Source: Cucumibacter marinus DSM 18995 | Lineage (GTDB): Bacteria > Pseudomonadota > Alphaproteobacteria > Rhizobiales > Devosiaceae | Length of the DNA stretch: 64,000 bases | Assembly: GCF_000429865.1 (NCBI RefSeq) | Contig: NZ_KE386980.1 | Location: 1,079 to 65,078 of the forward strand | Direction of reading: 5' to 3' | Shown: positions 1 to 9,298 of the stretch, one piece after another | Numbering within the stretch: position 1 is the first letter of the stretch | How the letters are laid out: each line of letters starts with the position of its first letter | Position numbers and translations under genes: made by a program | Notes under the pieces: model-generated | Databases searched by the model: none | What the model was told of the DNA's origin: nothing | The model's input: only the letters and a program-made list of their open reading frames with translations

Positions 1-546
1 TCCGCGATCTGCGGGCCGAACGATCCGGTCTATATCCCCAAGGGGTCGCAAAAGACCGACTGGGAGGTCGAGCTTGCGGTGATCATCGGGGAGCGCGCCA
101 AATATATCACCGAAGACGAGGCGATGGACTATGTCGCCGGCTATTGCGTGACCAATGATGTGTCGGAACGCGCTTTCCAGATCGAGCGGGCCGGGCAGTG
201 GACCAAGGGCAAGTCGGCGGATCACTTCGGGCCGATCGGGCCCTGGCTGGTGACCAAGGACGAGATCGCCGATCCGCAGGACCTCAAGATGTGGCTGACA
301 GTGAATGGCGAGACCCGGCAGGACGGCTCGACCAAAACCATGGTCTACGGCGTCAAACACCTCGTCTCCTATCTCAGCCGGTTCATGGCGCTCGAGCCGG
401 GCGACGTGATCTCGACCGGCACCCCGCCCGGCGTCGGCATGGGCATGACCCCGCCGACCTATCTCAAGCCCGGCGACACAATCGAACTGGGCATCGAGGG
501 CCTCGGCACCCAGAAACAGACCGTCGAAAACGATCCGGATCAATGA
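1..546 (+). CDS. fumarylacetoacetate hydrolase family protein, C-terminal part (2,4-diketo-3-deoxy-L-fuconate hydrolase-like)
   Basis: The reading frame is open from base 1, so the start lies outside the window; 181 residues remain of a family that is usually about 280. Visible family features are the DWEVELAVIIG segment, YCVTNDVSER, the GPWLVTKDEI turn and the STGTPPGVGMG loop near the C terminus. Members cleave or hydrolyse 2,4-diketo-3-deoxy sugar acids (for example to pyruvate and lactate in oxidative L-fucose or L-rhamnose breakdown); others are acylpyruvases. The next gene, 11 bases downstream on the same strand, is a lactonase-like amidohydrolase, which favours a deoxy-sugar-acid role. 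Exact substrate is inference. Confidence 0.85.
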   Translation, partial: SAICGPNDPVYIPKGSQKTDWEVELAVIIGERAKYITEDEAMDYVAGYCVTNDVSERAFQIERAGQWTKGKSADHFGPIGPWLVTKDEIADPQDLKMWLTVNGETRQDGSTKTMVYGVKHLVSYLSRFMALEPGDVISTGTPPGVGMGMTPPTYLKPGDTIELGIEGLGTQKQTVENDPDQ

Positions 547-557
547 GGAGAACGCAG

Positions 558-1412
558 ATGACTGACCTTCTCGATACCCATCAGCACCTGATCTACCGCG
601 ACAAACTCGGTTATGAGTGGACCGAAGGCATTCCAGACCTGGCGGAAGGCGATTTCACCACGGCGGACTATCAGGCCGCGGCCGCCAGCAGCCCCGTCAT
701 CGGAACCCTGTTCATGGAAACGGCGGTCGATGAGGCGGACTACAAACGCGAAGCAAGGATGATGACCGAGCTGGCCCGCGATCCGAAAAACGGCATCCGG
801 GGTGTCATTGCCTCGTGCCGCCCGGAAGTCGATGAGGGTTTCGATGCCTGGCTCGATGAATGCGGTCAGATGCGGGTCAAGGCCTTTCGCCGGGTCCTGC
901 ATGTTGTCGAGGACGAGCGGTCCCGGTCAGCGACTTTCCGCAAAAACCTCAGAAAGATCGGTGCGCGGGGCCTCGCCTTCGACATGTGCTTCCTTGCACG
1001 ACAACTGCCCATCGCCGCCGAGTTGGCCCGCGCCTGCGATGAACAATGGCTGGTGCTCAATCATTGTGGGGTCCCCGACATCGCCGGGAATGATTTCGAC
1101 ACCTGGAAAGGCGATATCGATACCCTTGCCGGCCTGCCGCATGTGGCCTGCAAGCTTTCCGGCATTCTCGCCTATTGCGCGCCGGGCACCGCGACCCTCA
1201 AGACCATCCGGCCCTATGTCGATCACGTTCTCGAGGCTTTCGGGCCGGACAGGATTGTGTGGGGCAGCGATTGGCCGGTCATCAATCTGGCCACCGGGCT
1301 CGAGAACTGGCTCGAGGTCACAGCCGAGATCCTTTCGGCCCTGCCGGCGGATGATGCCGATGCCATTGGCCACCGCACCGCGGCCCGCATCTATCAGGTT
1401 GAACTGGGCTGA
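558..1412 (+). CDS. amidohydrolase family protein, lactonase-like
   Basis: A 284-residue TIM-barrel amidohydrolase of the Amidohydro_2 type. The N-terminal metal motif DTHQH (His8, His10), the central LNHCG histidine and the WGSDWPV aspartate near residue 235 are all present, as in L-fuconolactonase and L-rhamnonolactonase. Start chosen at ATG 558 because GAGGAG lies 7 bases upstream and the HQH motif follows directly; the frame can be extended upstream only into the preceding gene. It probably hydrolyses a sugar-acid lactone in the cytoplasm in the same pathway as the preceding FAH-family gene. It ends 12 bases from the convergent ABC transporter gene. Confidence 0.87.
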   Translation: MTDLLDTHQHLIYRDKLGYEWTEGIPDLAEGDFTTADYQAAAASSPVIGTLFMETAVDEADYKREARMMTELARDPKNGIRGVIASCRPEVDEGFDAWLDECGQMRVKAFRRVLHVVEDERSRSATFRKNLRKIGARGLAFDMCFLARQLPIAAELARACDEQWLVLNHCGVPDIAGNDFDTWKGDIDTLAGLPHVACKLSGILAYCAPGTATLKTIRPYVDHVLEAFGPDRIVWGSDWPVINLATGLENWLEVTAEILSALPADDADAIGHRTAARIYQVELG

Positions 1413-1424
1413 TCCGTTTGGGGC

Positions 1425-3332
1425 CTATGACCGGGATCCCGCGCCATCCGACTGGCTGGTGGCGAAGTGGCCTTCGGGAATGTCGTCGAAGGACGAGAAG
1501 TTGAGCGTGTAGAGCGAGGCGTAAAGCCCTTCGGCCCGCATCAGCTCCTCGTGATTGCCGCTTTCGATCAACTCGCCTTCGCGCAGCACCATGATCCGGT
1601 CGGCGCCGCGAATGGTCGCCAACCGGTGGGCGATCACCAGCCCCGTCCGGCCTTCGAGCACGGTCGCGAGCGCCTTCTGGATCTGGCGCTCGGTATAGCT
1701 GTCGATGCTCGCGGTCGCCTCGTCGAGCACCAGGATTTTCGCATCCGCCACCAGGGCCCGGGCAAAGCTGAGCAATTGCCGCTGCCCGAGCGAAAGTGAC
1801 CCCCCGCGTTCGCCAAGTTCCGTGTCATAGCCCTGGGGCAGTGCCATGATGAAATCATGCGCCCCCACGGCCCGCGCCGCTTCCTCGATGGCGTCGTCGG
1901 TGGCGTCGGCCTTGTTGTAGCGGATGTTCTCGCGCACGGTGCCCGTGAACAGGAACGGCTCCTGCAGCACCATGGCAATCTCTTCGCCAAGCGATTGCTG
2001 GGTCAGATCGCGCACATCATGTCCACCCACCAGCACCGCCCCGTCCTGCACATCGTAGAACCGGTGGACGAGCGCCATGGCCGATGACTTGCCGGAGCCG
2101 GTCGGCCCGACAACCGCAACCGTCTCGCCCGGCCTCACTGTAAAGCTGACATTCTTGAGTACCGGGTGTTTCGGATCATAGCCAAAGGTGACATTGCGGA
2201 ACTCGACGCTGCCATCCATATCGGCGGGCAGGGTCAGGGCGTCGGGCTTGTCCTTGACCGCGACCTCGACATCGAGCACCGCGATCAGCCGCTGCCCCGA
2301 CGCCATGGCCCGCTGCATCACCGAATACTGCATGGTCAGCGAGCGGATCGGGTCGAAAAAGCGCTGGATATAGAACAGGAACGCGACCATCACCCCGACA
2401 TCGAGCCCGCCGCCCAGCACCATCGACCCGCCAACCACCACGACGATGGCCATGGCAATGCCGGTCAGCGTATCGACGATCGGCACCATGACCTGCGCGT
2501 ATTTCGCTGCGGTGAGATGCGCGCGCAGATTGGCCGAGGCCTTGTCGTCGAACAGGGCGAAATTGACGTCCTGCCGGTCCATGCTCTGCACGGCCCGGAC
2601 ACCGTGAATGGCTTCGGCCAGCGCGCCATTGGCCACCGAATTGGATTCATGCGCGGCCATGAAGGCGGCGCGGGCGCGCGGCAGCCAGACGATGCGAACG
2701 AGAAACAGCACCGGCAAGACGGCCAGCGTCAACAACCCGAGCCGCACATCGAGATAGAGCATCGCCGCCACGATGCCGAACAACAGTACGACATCCCCGA
2801 CCGAGATCACCGAGGTCTCCAGGAATTCCTGCATGGAATTGACATCCCCCTGCAGGCGCGACATCAGCCGGCCAACCTCGGTCTTGTCCATGAAGGAGAG
2901 CGAAACCCGTTGCAGGTGCGAGAACATGGCTCGGCGAATGTCGAACAAGACATTCTCGGCCACGCGGCCGACCACGGTCTCCTGGACGAGGCTGGCCGCG
3001 AAGTTGAACAGGATCGCGATCGCAAAGGCGATCACGGCAAGGGTCAGCGGCCCCTGATCGGCCACCCCGCCGGCCATGCCATTATCGATCGCGTAGCGGA
3101 TGATCAGCGGGATGACGAGCTGGGTGGCCGTGAACAGCAGCACCGCGGCAACGGCCAGGGCCAGTTTGGCCCGGTATGGCGCGACGAACACCCGGATGCG
3201 CCGGATGACCTTGCCATCGAACGCCCGGCCGAACATCTCTTCTTCGATCCGGTGCGAGCCCACCACGGCGCGGGGCGGCCGGCGGCCGTCTTCGCGCACA
3301 TCATGGCGTTCGGCTTCAAGCTCTTCGGCCAT
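1425..3332 (-). CDS. ABC exporter half-transporter, subunit with degenerate signature motif
   Basis: A 635-residue type IV ABC exporter half: about six membrane helices in residues 45-340 followed by an ATPase domain. Walker A is GPTGSGKS (409-416), Walker B ends in LDE with catalytic Glu538, and the switch His is His569. The signature reads LSLGQ at 513-517 instead of LSGGQ. Its start ATG shares one base with the stop of the upstream half-transporter (TGATG), so the two are translationally coupled. Together they should form a heterodimer exporting a lipid, drug or peptide across the inner membrane; no substrate clue is visible. Confidence 0.93.
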   Translation of the reverse strand: MAEELEAERHDVREDGRRPPRAVVGSHRIEEEMFGRAFDGKVIRRIRVFVAPYRAKLALAVAAVLLFTATQLVIPLIIRYAIDNGMAGGVADQGPLTLAVIAFAIAILFNFAASLVQETVVGRVAENVLFDIRRAMFSHLQRVSLSFMDKTEVGRLMSRLQGDVNSMQEFLETSVISVGDVVLLFGIVAAMLYLDVRLGLLTLAVLPVLFLVRIVWLPRARAAFMAAHESNSVANGALAEAIHGVRAVQSMDRQDVNFALFDDKASANLRAHLTAAKYAQVMVPIVDTLTGIAMAIVVVVGGSMVLGGGLDVGVMVAFLFYIQRFFDPIRSLTMQYSVMQRAMASGQRLIAVLDVEVAVKDKPDALTLPADMDGSVEFRNVTFGYDPKHPVLKNVSFTVRPGETVAVVGPTGSGKSSAMALVHRFYDVQDGAVLVGGHDVRDLTQQSLGEEIAMVLQEPFLFTGTVRENIRYNKADATDDAIEEAARAVGAHDFIMALPQGYDTELGERGGSLSLGQRQLLSFARALVADAKILVLDEATASIDSYTERQIQKALATVLEGRTGLVIAHRLATIRGADRIMVLREGELIESGNHEELMRAEGLYASLYTLNFSSFDDIPEGHFATSQSDGAGSRS

Positions 3333-5191
3333 CAGGCAGCGCCTCCGTCATTCTGGTCTTCATCGCGGAACTGCAGGTCGTAGAGCGCCTTGTAGCGCCC
3401 GCCGCTCTCGATCAATTCCGTATGGGTGCCGCGCTCGACCACTTCGCCATTTTCAAGGAACAGGATCTCGTCCGCATGCATGAGAGAGGACAGCCGATGC
3501 GCGATGATGATCGTCACCCGGTCCTTGGCGAACTCGGTCATGGCACTACGGATGCGCTGCTCGGTTCCCGCATCGATGGCGGCGGTTGAATCGTCGAACA
3601 CCATCACGGCGGGCTTGAGCATCAGCGTGCGGGCGATTGACATGCGCTGGCGCTGCCCGCCGGAAAGCGAGACGCCTCGCTCGCCCACCACCGTGCCATA
3701 GCCCTGCGGCAGGCCAAGCACGTAATTGTGCAGCTGCGCGAACTCGCTGGCCCGTTCGATCCGCGGATTGTGCGCCCAGGGGTCGCCATAGGCGATATTG
3801 TTCTCGATCGAGGTCGTGAACAGGAAGCTGTCCTGCTGCACAACCGCCACGGCCCGGCGCAGCGATTGCAGCGACACGTCACGGACGTCCTGCCCGTCGA
3901 GCGTGATCCGGCCCCCGGTTACGTCATAGAAGCGCGGGATGAGATGGGCGATCGTCGACTTGCCGCTACCCGGCGGGCCGACAATGCCGATGGTCTGGCC
4001 GCGCCGCGCCTCAAAGTTGACATTGCGGATCACGCCGAGCTCGGGATTGGCGGGATAGGCAAACGAAACATCGTCGAACCGCAATGTACCATCGCCGACC
4101 GCGAGTTCCTTTGCATCGGGGCCATCCTTCACCGCCGGGTCGATATCCAGGAGGGTGAAGATCCGGGTGCCGCAGGTCGAGGCGCGGGCGAAGGCGTTGA
4201 CCAGCATGCCGAGCTGGCGCACCGGCATCTGCAGAATGGTCATGAAAGTGAGAAAGGAGGCGAGAGTGCCCACCGTGATCTCGTCCGCCAGCACCTTGCC
4301 GCCACCGATCCACAGCACCAGCCCCATCGAGATGAAGAAGGACAGGGTCATCGCGCTCGTGTTGCGCACGCGGATGCCGACCCGGTCATGGGCCAGCGCC
4401 AGCGCGGCCCTGGAAGCCTTGTCGAACTTGGTCATCTCGAAGGCCTGGGCCGCGAAAGCGCGCACGACGCGGATACCACCGAGATTTTCTTCCATCACCT
4501 TGGTGAGAATGCCGAGCTTTTCCTGCAGGTCGAGCCAGGTCGCGCGCAGGCGCAAATGGGTCAACGGTGAGCGCCAGGCGACGAAAGGCACGAAGCTGAG
4601 AGCGGTCAGGCCCAGCACCATGTCGGTCGACAACAGCAGATAGGCGCCGATCCCGATCAGCATGGTCAACAACACCAGCCGCACCAGCCCGGTCGAAAAG
4701 AACATCCGCACCCCTTCTAGATCGAGCATGACGACGGTAATCAGATCGCCCGAATGCACCGCATCGTGGAAGGAGAAGCTCAGCCGCTGGATTTTCTCAT
4801 AGCAGGCGAGGCGCAGTTCATAACCGGTATGGTGCCCCACCGCCTCGGCGAAATAGTTCTGCGTCATGGTGAACAGCCCGCGCCCGATGCTCACCGCCAG
4901 CAGGATAAGCGCCGTGGTCAGGAGCGCGGCTTCAGCCACGCCGGCGGCATTGTCGGCGGCCAGAATAGTTTGGGTCTGATCGACGGCCATGCCCAGCAGT
5001 TGCGGGATCGAGAGTTGCAGGATCGCGGCCACCACGGTCGAGCCCAAGGCAATGCCGACCTTGAAGGGATGGCGCAGCGCAAGCCGCGTGATCCGCCAGA
5101 TCGTGCTGGCGCCGGCCCCGAGGCCCGCCGCCTTAACATGGGCGCGCGATCGGGAAAGGGCAGCGGCACTGGCGGCATAATTGGTCGTCAC
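3332..5191 (-). CDS. ABC exporter half-transporter, subunit with degenerate Walker B
   Basis: A 619-residue ABC exporter half with membrane helices in residues 40-330 and a C-terminal ATPase. Walker A GPPGSGKS (405-412) and a perfect LSGGQ signature (509-513) are present, but Walker B reads VMVFDD, so Asp534 replaces the catalytic Glu. Paired with the LSLGQ signature of its partner this gives exactly one degenerate nucleotide site, as in heterodimeric exporters of the TM287/288 or BmrCD kind. The first gene of a two-gene minus-strand operon; roughly 660 bases upstream separate it from the glycan operon. Confidence 0.93.
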   Translation of the reverse strand: MTTNYAASAAALSRSRAHVKAAGLGAGASTIWRITRLALRHPFKVGIALGSTVVAAILQLSIPQLLGMAVDQTQTILAADNAAGVAEAALLTTALILLAVSIGRGLFTMTQNYFAEAVGHHTGYELRLACYEKIQRLSFSFHDAVHSGDLITVVMLDLEGVRMFFSTGLVRLVLLTMLIGIGAYLLLSTDMVLGLTALSFVPFVAWRSPLTHLRLRATWLDLQEKLGILTKVMEENLGGIRVVRAFAAQAFEMTKFDKASRAALALAHDRVGIRVRNTSAMTLSFFISMGLVLWIGGGKVLADEITVGTLASFLTFMTILQMPVRQLGMLVNAFARASTCGTRIFTLLDIDPAVKDGPDAKELAVGDGTLRFDDVSFAYPANPELGVIRNVNFEARRGQTIGIVGPPGSGKSTIAHLIPRFYDVTGGRITLDGQDVRDVSLQSLRRAVAVVQQDSFLFTTSIENNIAYGDPWAHNPRIERASEFAQLHNYVLGLPQGYGTVVGERGVSLSGGQRQRMSIARTLMLKPAVMVFDDSTAAIDAGTEQRIRSAMTEFAKDRVTIIIAHRLSSLMHADEILFLENGEVVERGTHTELIESGGRYKALYDLQFRDEDQNDGGAA

Positions 5192-5506
5192 GTCATCGGT
5201 CCCGGGATTGAGCGCAACGCAAAATCTGTGCTGCGCGCGGAAATCGTCGGCTGTTCAGAACCACCGGCCTCTTGGTCCCGCATTATACCGGGCAAGCCAG
5301 GAGGAAACTGGATGTGAGCGCTGCTCCAAGACAATCGCCGCAAAGGGTGCGTCGGGAGCCAGCCTGCTCAAAAGGTGGGTCGGCGCGCCAGCCGACTCAT
5401 CGGCTGACCTGCCCATTTTTGCAGGGCCGGGGTGGCGAGGCCAGCCCGGATTGCAGCCAAACTACACAAACAACGGAAGTTTTTCGGGGGAGGGGCGGGA
5501 ACCGGA
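5192..5506. other. intergenic region without a convincing gene
   Basis: Upstream of the ABC exporter operon. Reading frames here are short and overlap on both strands without codon bias. The only structure I see is a pair of overlapping small hairpins: GTCGGC/GCCGAC around 5379-5396 and AGCCGA-CTCA-TCGGCT at 5390-5405. The second is followed on the plus strand by a weak T run (about 5416), too far for a classical terminator. The promoter of the ABC operon should lie in the first 100 bases. Confidence 0.4.
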
Positions 5507-5680
5507 TCAGAGAATGTGGAGGTCGGGCTCGTCCACAGTCCAGCTCACATGCTTGAGAGCCGCGGTCTCCTCCATTGCCGGCTCCTGCTCGACGATGGCC
5601 GCCTTGCCGGAAAGACTGGCATGCAGCGCGGTCGGCGGCACCAGAAACACGACAAGAAACAGCCAGAGCGGTCGGCGCAA
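5507..5680 (-). CDS. possible small exported or membrane-anchored protein, 57 aa
   Basis: Starting from TTG at 5680, which has GGGAG 7 bases upstream, the frame encodes a 57-residue protein: RR near the N terminus, a hydrophobic stretch (LWLFLVVFLVPPTA), a plausible signal peptidase site after LHA, and an acidic remainder. The frame can be extended to another TTG at 5719. No family is recognised. Support rests on the ribosome binding site and the signal-peptide shape only; it could be a chance frame. Confidence 0.35.
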   Translation of the reverse strand: MRRPLWLFLVVFLVPPTALHASLSGKAAIVEQEPAMEETAALKHVSWTVDEPDLHIL

Positions 5681-5854
5681 TCGAGGTCTCCCGATGGTTC
5701 CCGGCGCACAATGCGCCAATACCTTCGAGAGAAGCCTAGCGCCCCTGCATCAAGGCCGGGTTTTGGCTTTTGCTAAAATTTTATCGAGAACCAATCCGCG
5801 GAATCCGATTCCGGCTGAGCGGTTGCAAACGCGATGAAGCAGGGGGGTGCCGGT

Positions 5855-7672
5855 TCAGCCGTCCTGTTTGACGCTGAACCGGTCCAAATCGGAAGCGGCG
5901 TCGCGCCGGTCCGCCTTGTCATGGGCGATCGAAAGCAGGGACTCGAGCGTCAGATAGGACCTGAGTTGGCGGAACACGATGTATTCGGGTATCCCGATCA
6001 GCGCCCATGCGCGGCCATTGGCGAGGGCGGCAAAGGCGGCCATGATTGCCGGCGCGCCAAGGATGACCGCCAGCACGGCCTGAACCGTCAATGTCCCGGG
6101 CTCCCCGTTCAGCAGCGCTAGATTGATCGCGCCGAATATCACCAGCGGCACCGTCATGGCGCGGCGGCCCGAATTGAGCAGCATGAAGGGCAGGATGATC
6201 TTGCCGCGCGCCGACACCATGGGGCCGTCCAGATAATCGCGGTTGCGCGCACACACGTGGTAGATCGAGCGGAACCAGCGCATGCGTTGCTCGCGCAGAT
6301 GCCGCAGGGTTTTCGGCACCTCCGAAACATAAACGGCCGAAGGATCCCCGACGATCCTGTAACCGGCTTCACCGATCCGAAGCGAAGCATCGGTATCTTC
6401 GCCATTCATCCCGGACACGAAGCCGCCGACCGCACGGACGGCCCGGGTTCTATACGCCGCGAACATGCCCGGCACTCCGACAATCCCGTCAACCGCGCCA
6501 TAGGCCACCTGGTAGTAGCCATGCTTGAGCAGGGTTTCGAGATTGCGCGCCCTGTCGAACAGGCCGCCGCCGGGAGCCAGCGGCAAGCCGCCAACCACGC
6601 CCACATGGGGGTCGGCGAAATGCTGCATGGCCCGCCGGATCGAATGTTTGCCGATCTGGGTGTCGGCATCGATGCGGATCACGAAATCCGTGTCGGTTTC
6701 GACGATTCCCCGGTTGAGGGCATGCGCCTTGCCGGGCTCGGGAACATCGATCACCCGGCCCGCGAGGGCGGGATATCGCGCCAGTTCGGTCGCCGCCGTT
6801 TCTCCGGTGCCATCGGTCGAACAATTGTTGAGAATGAGAACCTTCACTTCGCCGCGATAGGCCTGAGCCGCTTCGGCGATGGCGGCCATCGTGCGCGGCA
6901 GCACATGGGATTCATTGTGCGCCGGCACGATGACGGTGACAGGATCGATACCGCCGCGTCCGCGCCGCCAGATCAGTTGCGCGGTGCCAAGAACATAGAG
7001 GATCAGGAACAGCGCCGGCAGGAAAAGGAACACCCCGGGACCCGTTCCGCCCAGCAGGGCGATCTGGCGCAGGTCGCGCACAACCAGCATATCGAGGCTG
7101 TCGATCCACAGCGAAACGCCCATGGCCAAAAGCGTGGCCACCGCGATCCGAGCGGTCGATGAGAGTTTGTATCGGTTGCCCAGTGGTGTTGCGGCCCGTC
7201 GGGGCATCGATCCGTGATCGAGCAGCTTGGTCGAGAAGATGAAGAAGCCGAACAGACCCGACAGGATCTCGACGATGTGCAACGAATAGACAAAGCCGAA
7301 CCAGCGGTCCGCGGCAACATTGATGAGGTCAAAGAAGCCGCAGACCAGGACGTAATAGATCACCAGTTCCAGCAACAGCCGGAGGCGGGCGAGGGGCGTA
7401 GCGCCCACGATCGCGCAGAATGCGGCGTAAAAGGCCAGAATGAACAGCCGCAACGGGATCGAATGCGTGCCCAGATACGGCGAAAACACGATATCGCGCG
7501 CCGGAAACACGGCCGCCAGCACCTCGATCCGGGTTATGGCGAGCAGCAGCCCGGAACTGAAAACGGTGAACAGGCCCAGAACGGCCGGCGCCGCCCATAA
7601 CGGCAGCGGCTGGGTCAGCTGCTTCGGCGCGCTGTCGACAGACCAGTAATCGTGTTCAGCCGTCACGGACAT
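5855..7672 (-). CDS. membrane-embedded glycosyltransferase family 2 (processive polysaccharide synthase type)
   Basis: A 605-residue GT2 enzyme: about six N-terminal membrane helices (residues 26-232), a GT-A domain (245-470) and further helices after 490. Key motifs are VIVPAHNE at 247-254, the metal-binding DAD at 335-337, GED at 424-426 (catalytic base region) and QRMRW at 462-466, the Q-x-x-R-W acceptor motif of cellulose and hyaluronan synthases. It should polymerise an activated sugar and extrude the chain across the inner membrane. It lies 3 bases after the BcsB-like gene and third in an operon with a UDP-sulfoquinovose synthase homologue, so the polymer may contain a sulfonated sugar (inference). 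No PilZ domain is seen. Confidence 0.9.
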   Translation of the reverse strand: MSVTAEHDYWSVDSAPKQLTQPLPLWAAPAVLGLFTVFSSGLLLAITRIEVLAAVFPARDIVFSPYLGTHSIPLRLFILAFYAAFCAIVGATPLARLRLLLELVIYYVLVCGFFDLINVAADRWFGFVYSLHIVEILSGLFGFFIFSTKLLDHGSMPRRAATPLGNRYKLSSTARIAVATLLAMGVSLWIDSLDMLVVRDLRQIALLGGTGPGVFLFLPALFLILYVLGTAQLIWRRGRGGIDPVTVIVPAHNESHVLPRTMAAIAEAAQAYRGEVKVLILNNCSTDGTGETAATELARYPALAGRVIDVPEPGKAHALNRGIVETDTDFVIRIDADTQIGKHSIRRAMQHFADPHVGVVGGLPLAPGGGLFDRARNLETLLKHGYYQVAYGAVDGIVGVPGMFAAYRTRAVRAVGGFVSGMNGEDTDASLRIGEAGYRIVGDPSAVYVSEVPKTLRHLREQRMRWFRSIYHVCARNRDYLDGPMVSARGKIILPFMLLNSGRRAMTVPLVIFGAINLALLNGEPGTLTVQAVLAVILGAPAIMAAFAALANGRAWALIGIPEYIVFRQLRSYLTLESLLSIAHDKADRRDAASDLDRFSVKQDG

Positions 7673-7675
7673 GGC

Positions 7676-9298
7676 TTATTGCGAGACCTCGATCACCACT
7701 GCTCCCGGCAACACGTCCGCAAGCATGGGGTCATCGGCCTCAACCAGGGACAGCCGGTCCGCCGCCTGCGTGGTGCCGTTGGAGACGATGTATCGCCCTT
7801 GTGGCGCTTGAGGCGCGCCGGTGGAAACCTTCAAACGGACCGGGGCGGCCTCTGCCGCATCTGAAAAGACCACGGGCGCGTCTTGCGGCACAACCTGCGC
7901 CAGCATGGCCGAAACCTGCACGGCTCGTGCCGGCGTCAGGGCTGCATCCAGCACTAGACCGATGGCATCGGCGTTGCCGAGGTCACGGATCAGTGCACTC
8001 CAGCCATCGGCGGGGAGCTGCGGGCCGGCGAGCGTCGAACCCGGCAGAAGCTGCGCCTGCGCTTGCGGCCCGGCGCGGCAGATCGATTCATTCGGGCTGG
8101 TATCGACAAGCTCGATAACGAGCTCATTGTTGAGCCGCTGCAGGTCGGCCGGCAGCGCAATGCTGACATCGATCCACTCGCTCTTTCCGGAAAAGCGCTG
8201 GGTGTCGATGAGGTTGTCGTTGAGTGCGACCCGAAGCACCCACTCGAAATCCTCTTCGAGTTCCGACGTCTTCATCCGCAAATCGAGGGCCTGCGGCAGC
8301 CCCCCATCGGGCAGGTTGACCAGATCGTAGTCGATGTTCCACTTCCGGCTTCCCCGGAAATCGCGGAGCCCTGTGGCGTCTGTCAGTTGGCCGATCATGA
8401 CCGGCCAGCGGGCATCCGCGGCCGCCGGCCGGGAGGCGGAGCGCAGCGCCACCAGCCGGTCGACGCCATCGCTTGCCGAAAGACGGACTGTGCCCGTCGT
8501 CTCGATCGTTGCGGCCTCGTCCGAGGTGGTTGAAACGGCAATATCTGCCGCATCCGCGCTGAGCGAATAGGTCGCCTCGATCCTCTCGGCGGTCAGCCGT
8601 CGCATGGCCCAGATCGCCGCTGCCTGGTCGGCCAGATCGGCACTCAGGCGCAGGGTCACCGGGCGTTGAAGCCGGATCAGGCGTTCGTCCACCGCGTCAA
8701 GCGGTGCGTCGGCGTAAAGCATCAGCGCGCTTTGCGGCAACAGCCGGATGGCCGAGCCGGAATTGGCGGCGTCTGCCGGGCAGATCTGCCCCGAATTGGT
8801 CGTTCCTTGTCCCGCCAGCGCCAATGACACGGAACCGCCCAGAAGGTCGGATGGTGTCAGTTCGATCTCGGCGTGGTGCCGCTCGCGGCCCGTATTGAGC
8901 ACGATTTCGCCACGCCGCACGCCGTTGACCGCAATGGTCAGCCGGCCATCACCCTGGTCGGCCAGTTGCGCGTCGAATTCGAGATCGAGCCGTCCGCCCA
9001 GATAACTTCCGGCGCCGGGGATGGGAAAGACGAACTCGGCGCTGTCGGGAAAGCCAGCCAGCCCCACCCATTCGGTGCGCGAGAAAGGCGGTACCGTCAG
9101 GCCGTAAGGGGAGAGCGGTTCGCGCGGCGCTGAAAGGTCGGTGGGCGGGGTGCTCGACGCGGGTGTATCGGCGGCCGGGCCCGATACGGCGCCGGAGATC
9201 AGCGAATAAAGGCCGGAATCGCGTGAATACAGGATCGCGCCGCCGACGATAACGAGACTGAGCCCGCCCACGAGCAGCAGCCGGTAGATGTCTCTCAC
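7676..9298 (-). CDS. BcsB-like periplasmic glycan synthase partner
   Basis: A 540-residue protein with one N-terminal membrane anchor (about residues 8-24), then a large periplasmic region of alternating jelly-roll and ferredoxin-like folds as in BcsB, the periplasmic partner of cellulose synthase. Typical BcsB-like elements are an FSRTEWVGL segment and WNIDYDLVNLPDG. It is shorter than BcsB (about 750) and lacks an obvious C-terminal membrane helix. Start chosen at GTG 9298: it overlaps the stop of the upstream gene by four bases (GTGA) and has GGAGG about 8 bases upstream; the longer frame would run 76 bases into the upstream gene. It presumably guides the polymer made by the GT2 synthase. 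Confidence 0.8.
   Translation of the reverse strand: MRDIYRLLLVGGLSLVIVGGAILYSRDSGLYSLISGAVSGPAADTPASSTPPTDLSAPREPLSPYGLTVPPFSRTEWVGLAGFPDSAEFVFPIPGAGSYLGGRLDLEFDAQLADQGDGRLTIAVNGVRRGEIVLNTGRERHHAEIELTPSDLLGGSVSLALAGQGTTNSGQICPADAANSGSAIRLLPQSALMLYADAPLDAVDERLIRLQRPVTLRLSADLADQAAAIWAMRRLTAERIEATYSLSADAADIAVSTTSDEAATIETTGTVRLSASDGVDRLVALRSASRPAAADARWPVMIGQLTDATGLRDFRGSRKWNIDYDLVNLPDGGLPQALDLRMKTSELEEDFEWVLRVALNDNLIDTQRFSGKSEWIDVSIALPADLQRLNNELVIELVDTSPNESICRAGPQAQAQLLPGSTLAGPQLPADGWSALIRDLGNADAIGLVLDAALTPARAVQVSAMLAQVVPQDAPVVFSDAAEAAPVRLKVSTGAPQAPQGRYIVSNGTTQAADRLSLVEADDPMLADVLPGAVVIEVSQ

Noticed and set aside
198-1412. Long start for the amidohydrolase at 198
   Set aside because: The extra 120 residues overlap the FAH gene in another frame and lack similarity; the HQH motif follows ATG 558 directly.
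2166-3383. 405-codon plus-strand frame
   Set aside because: Antisense shadow of the ABC exporter gene with His/Asp/Arg-rich composition and no recognisable domain.
5390-5405. Small hairpin as a terminator
   Set aside because: The stem is only 6 bp and the T run is more than 10 bases away; no gene ends there on the plus strand.
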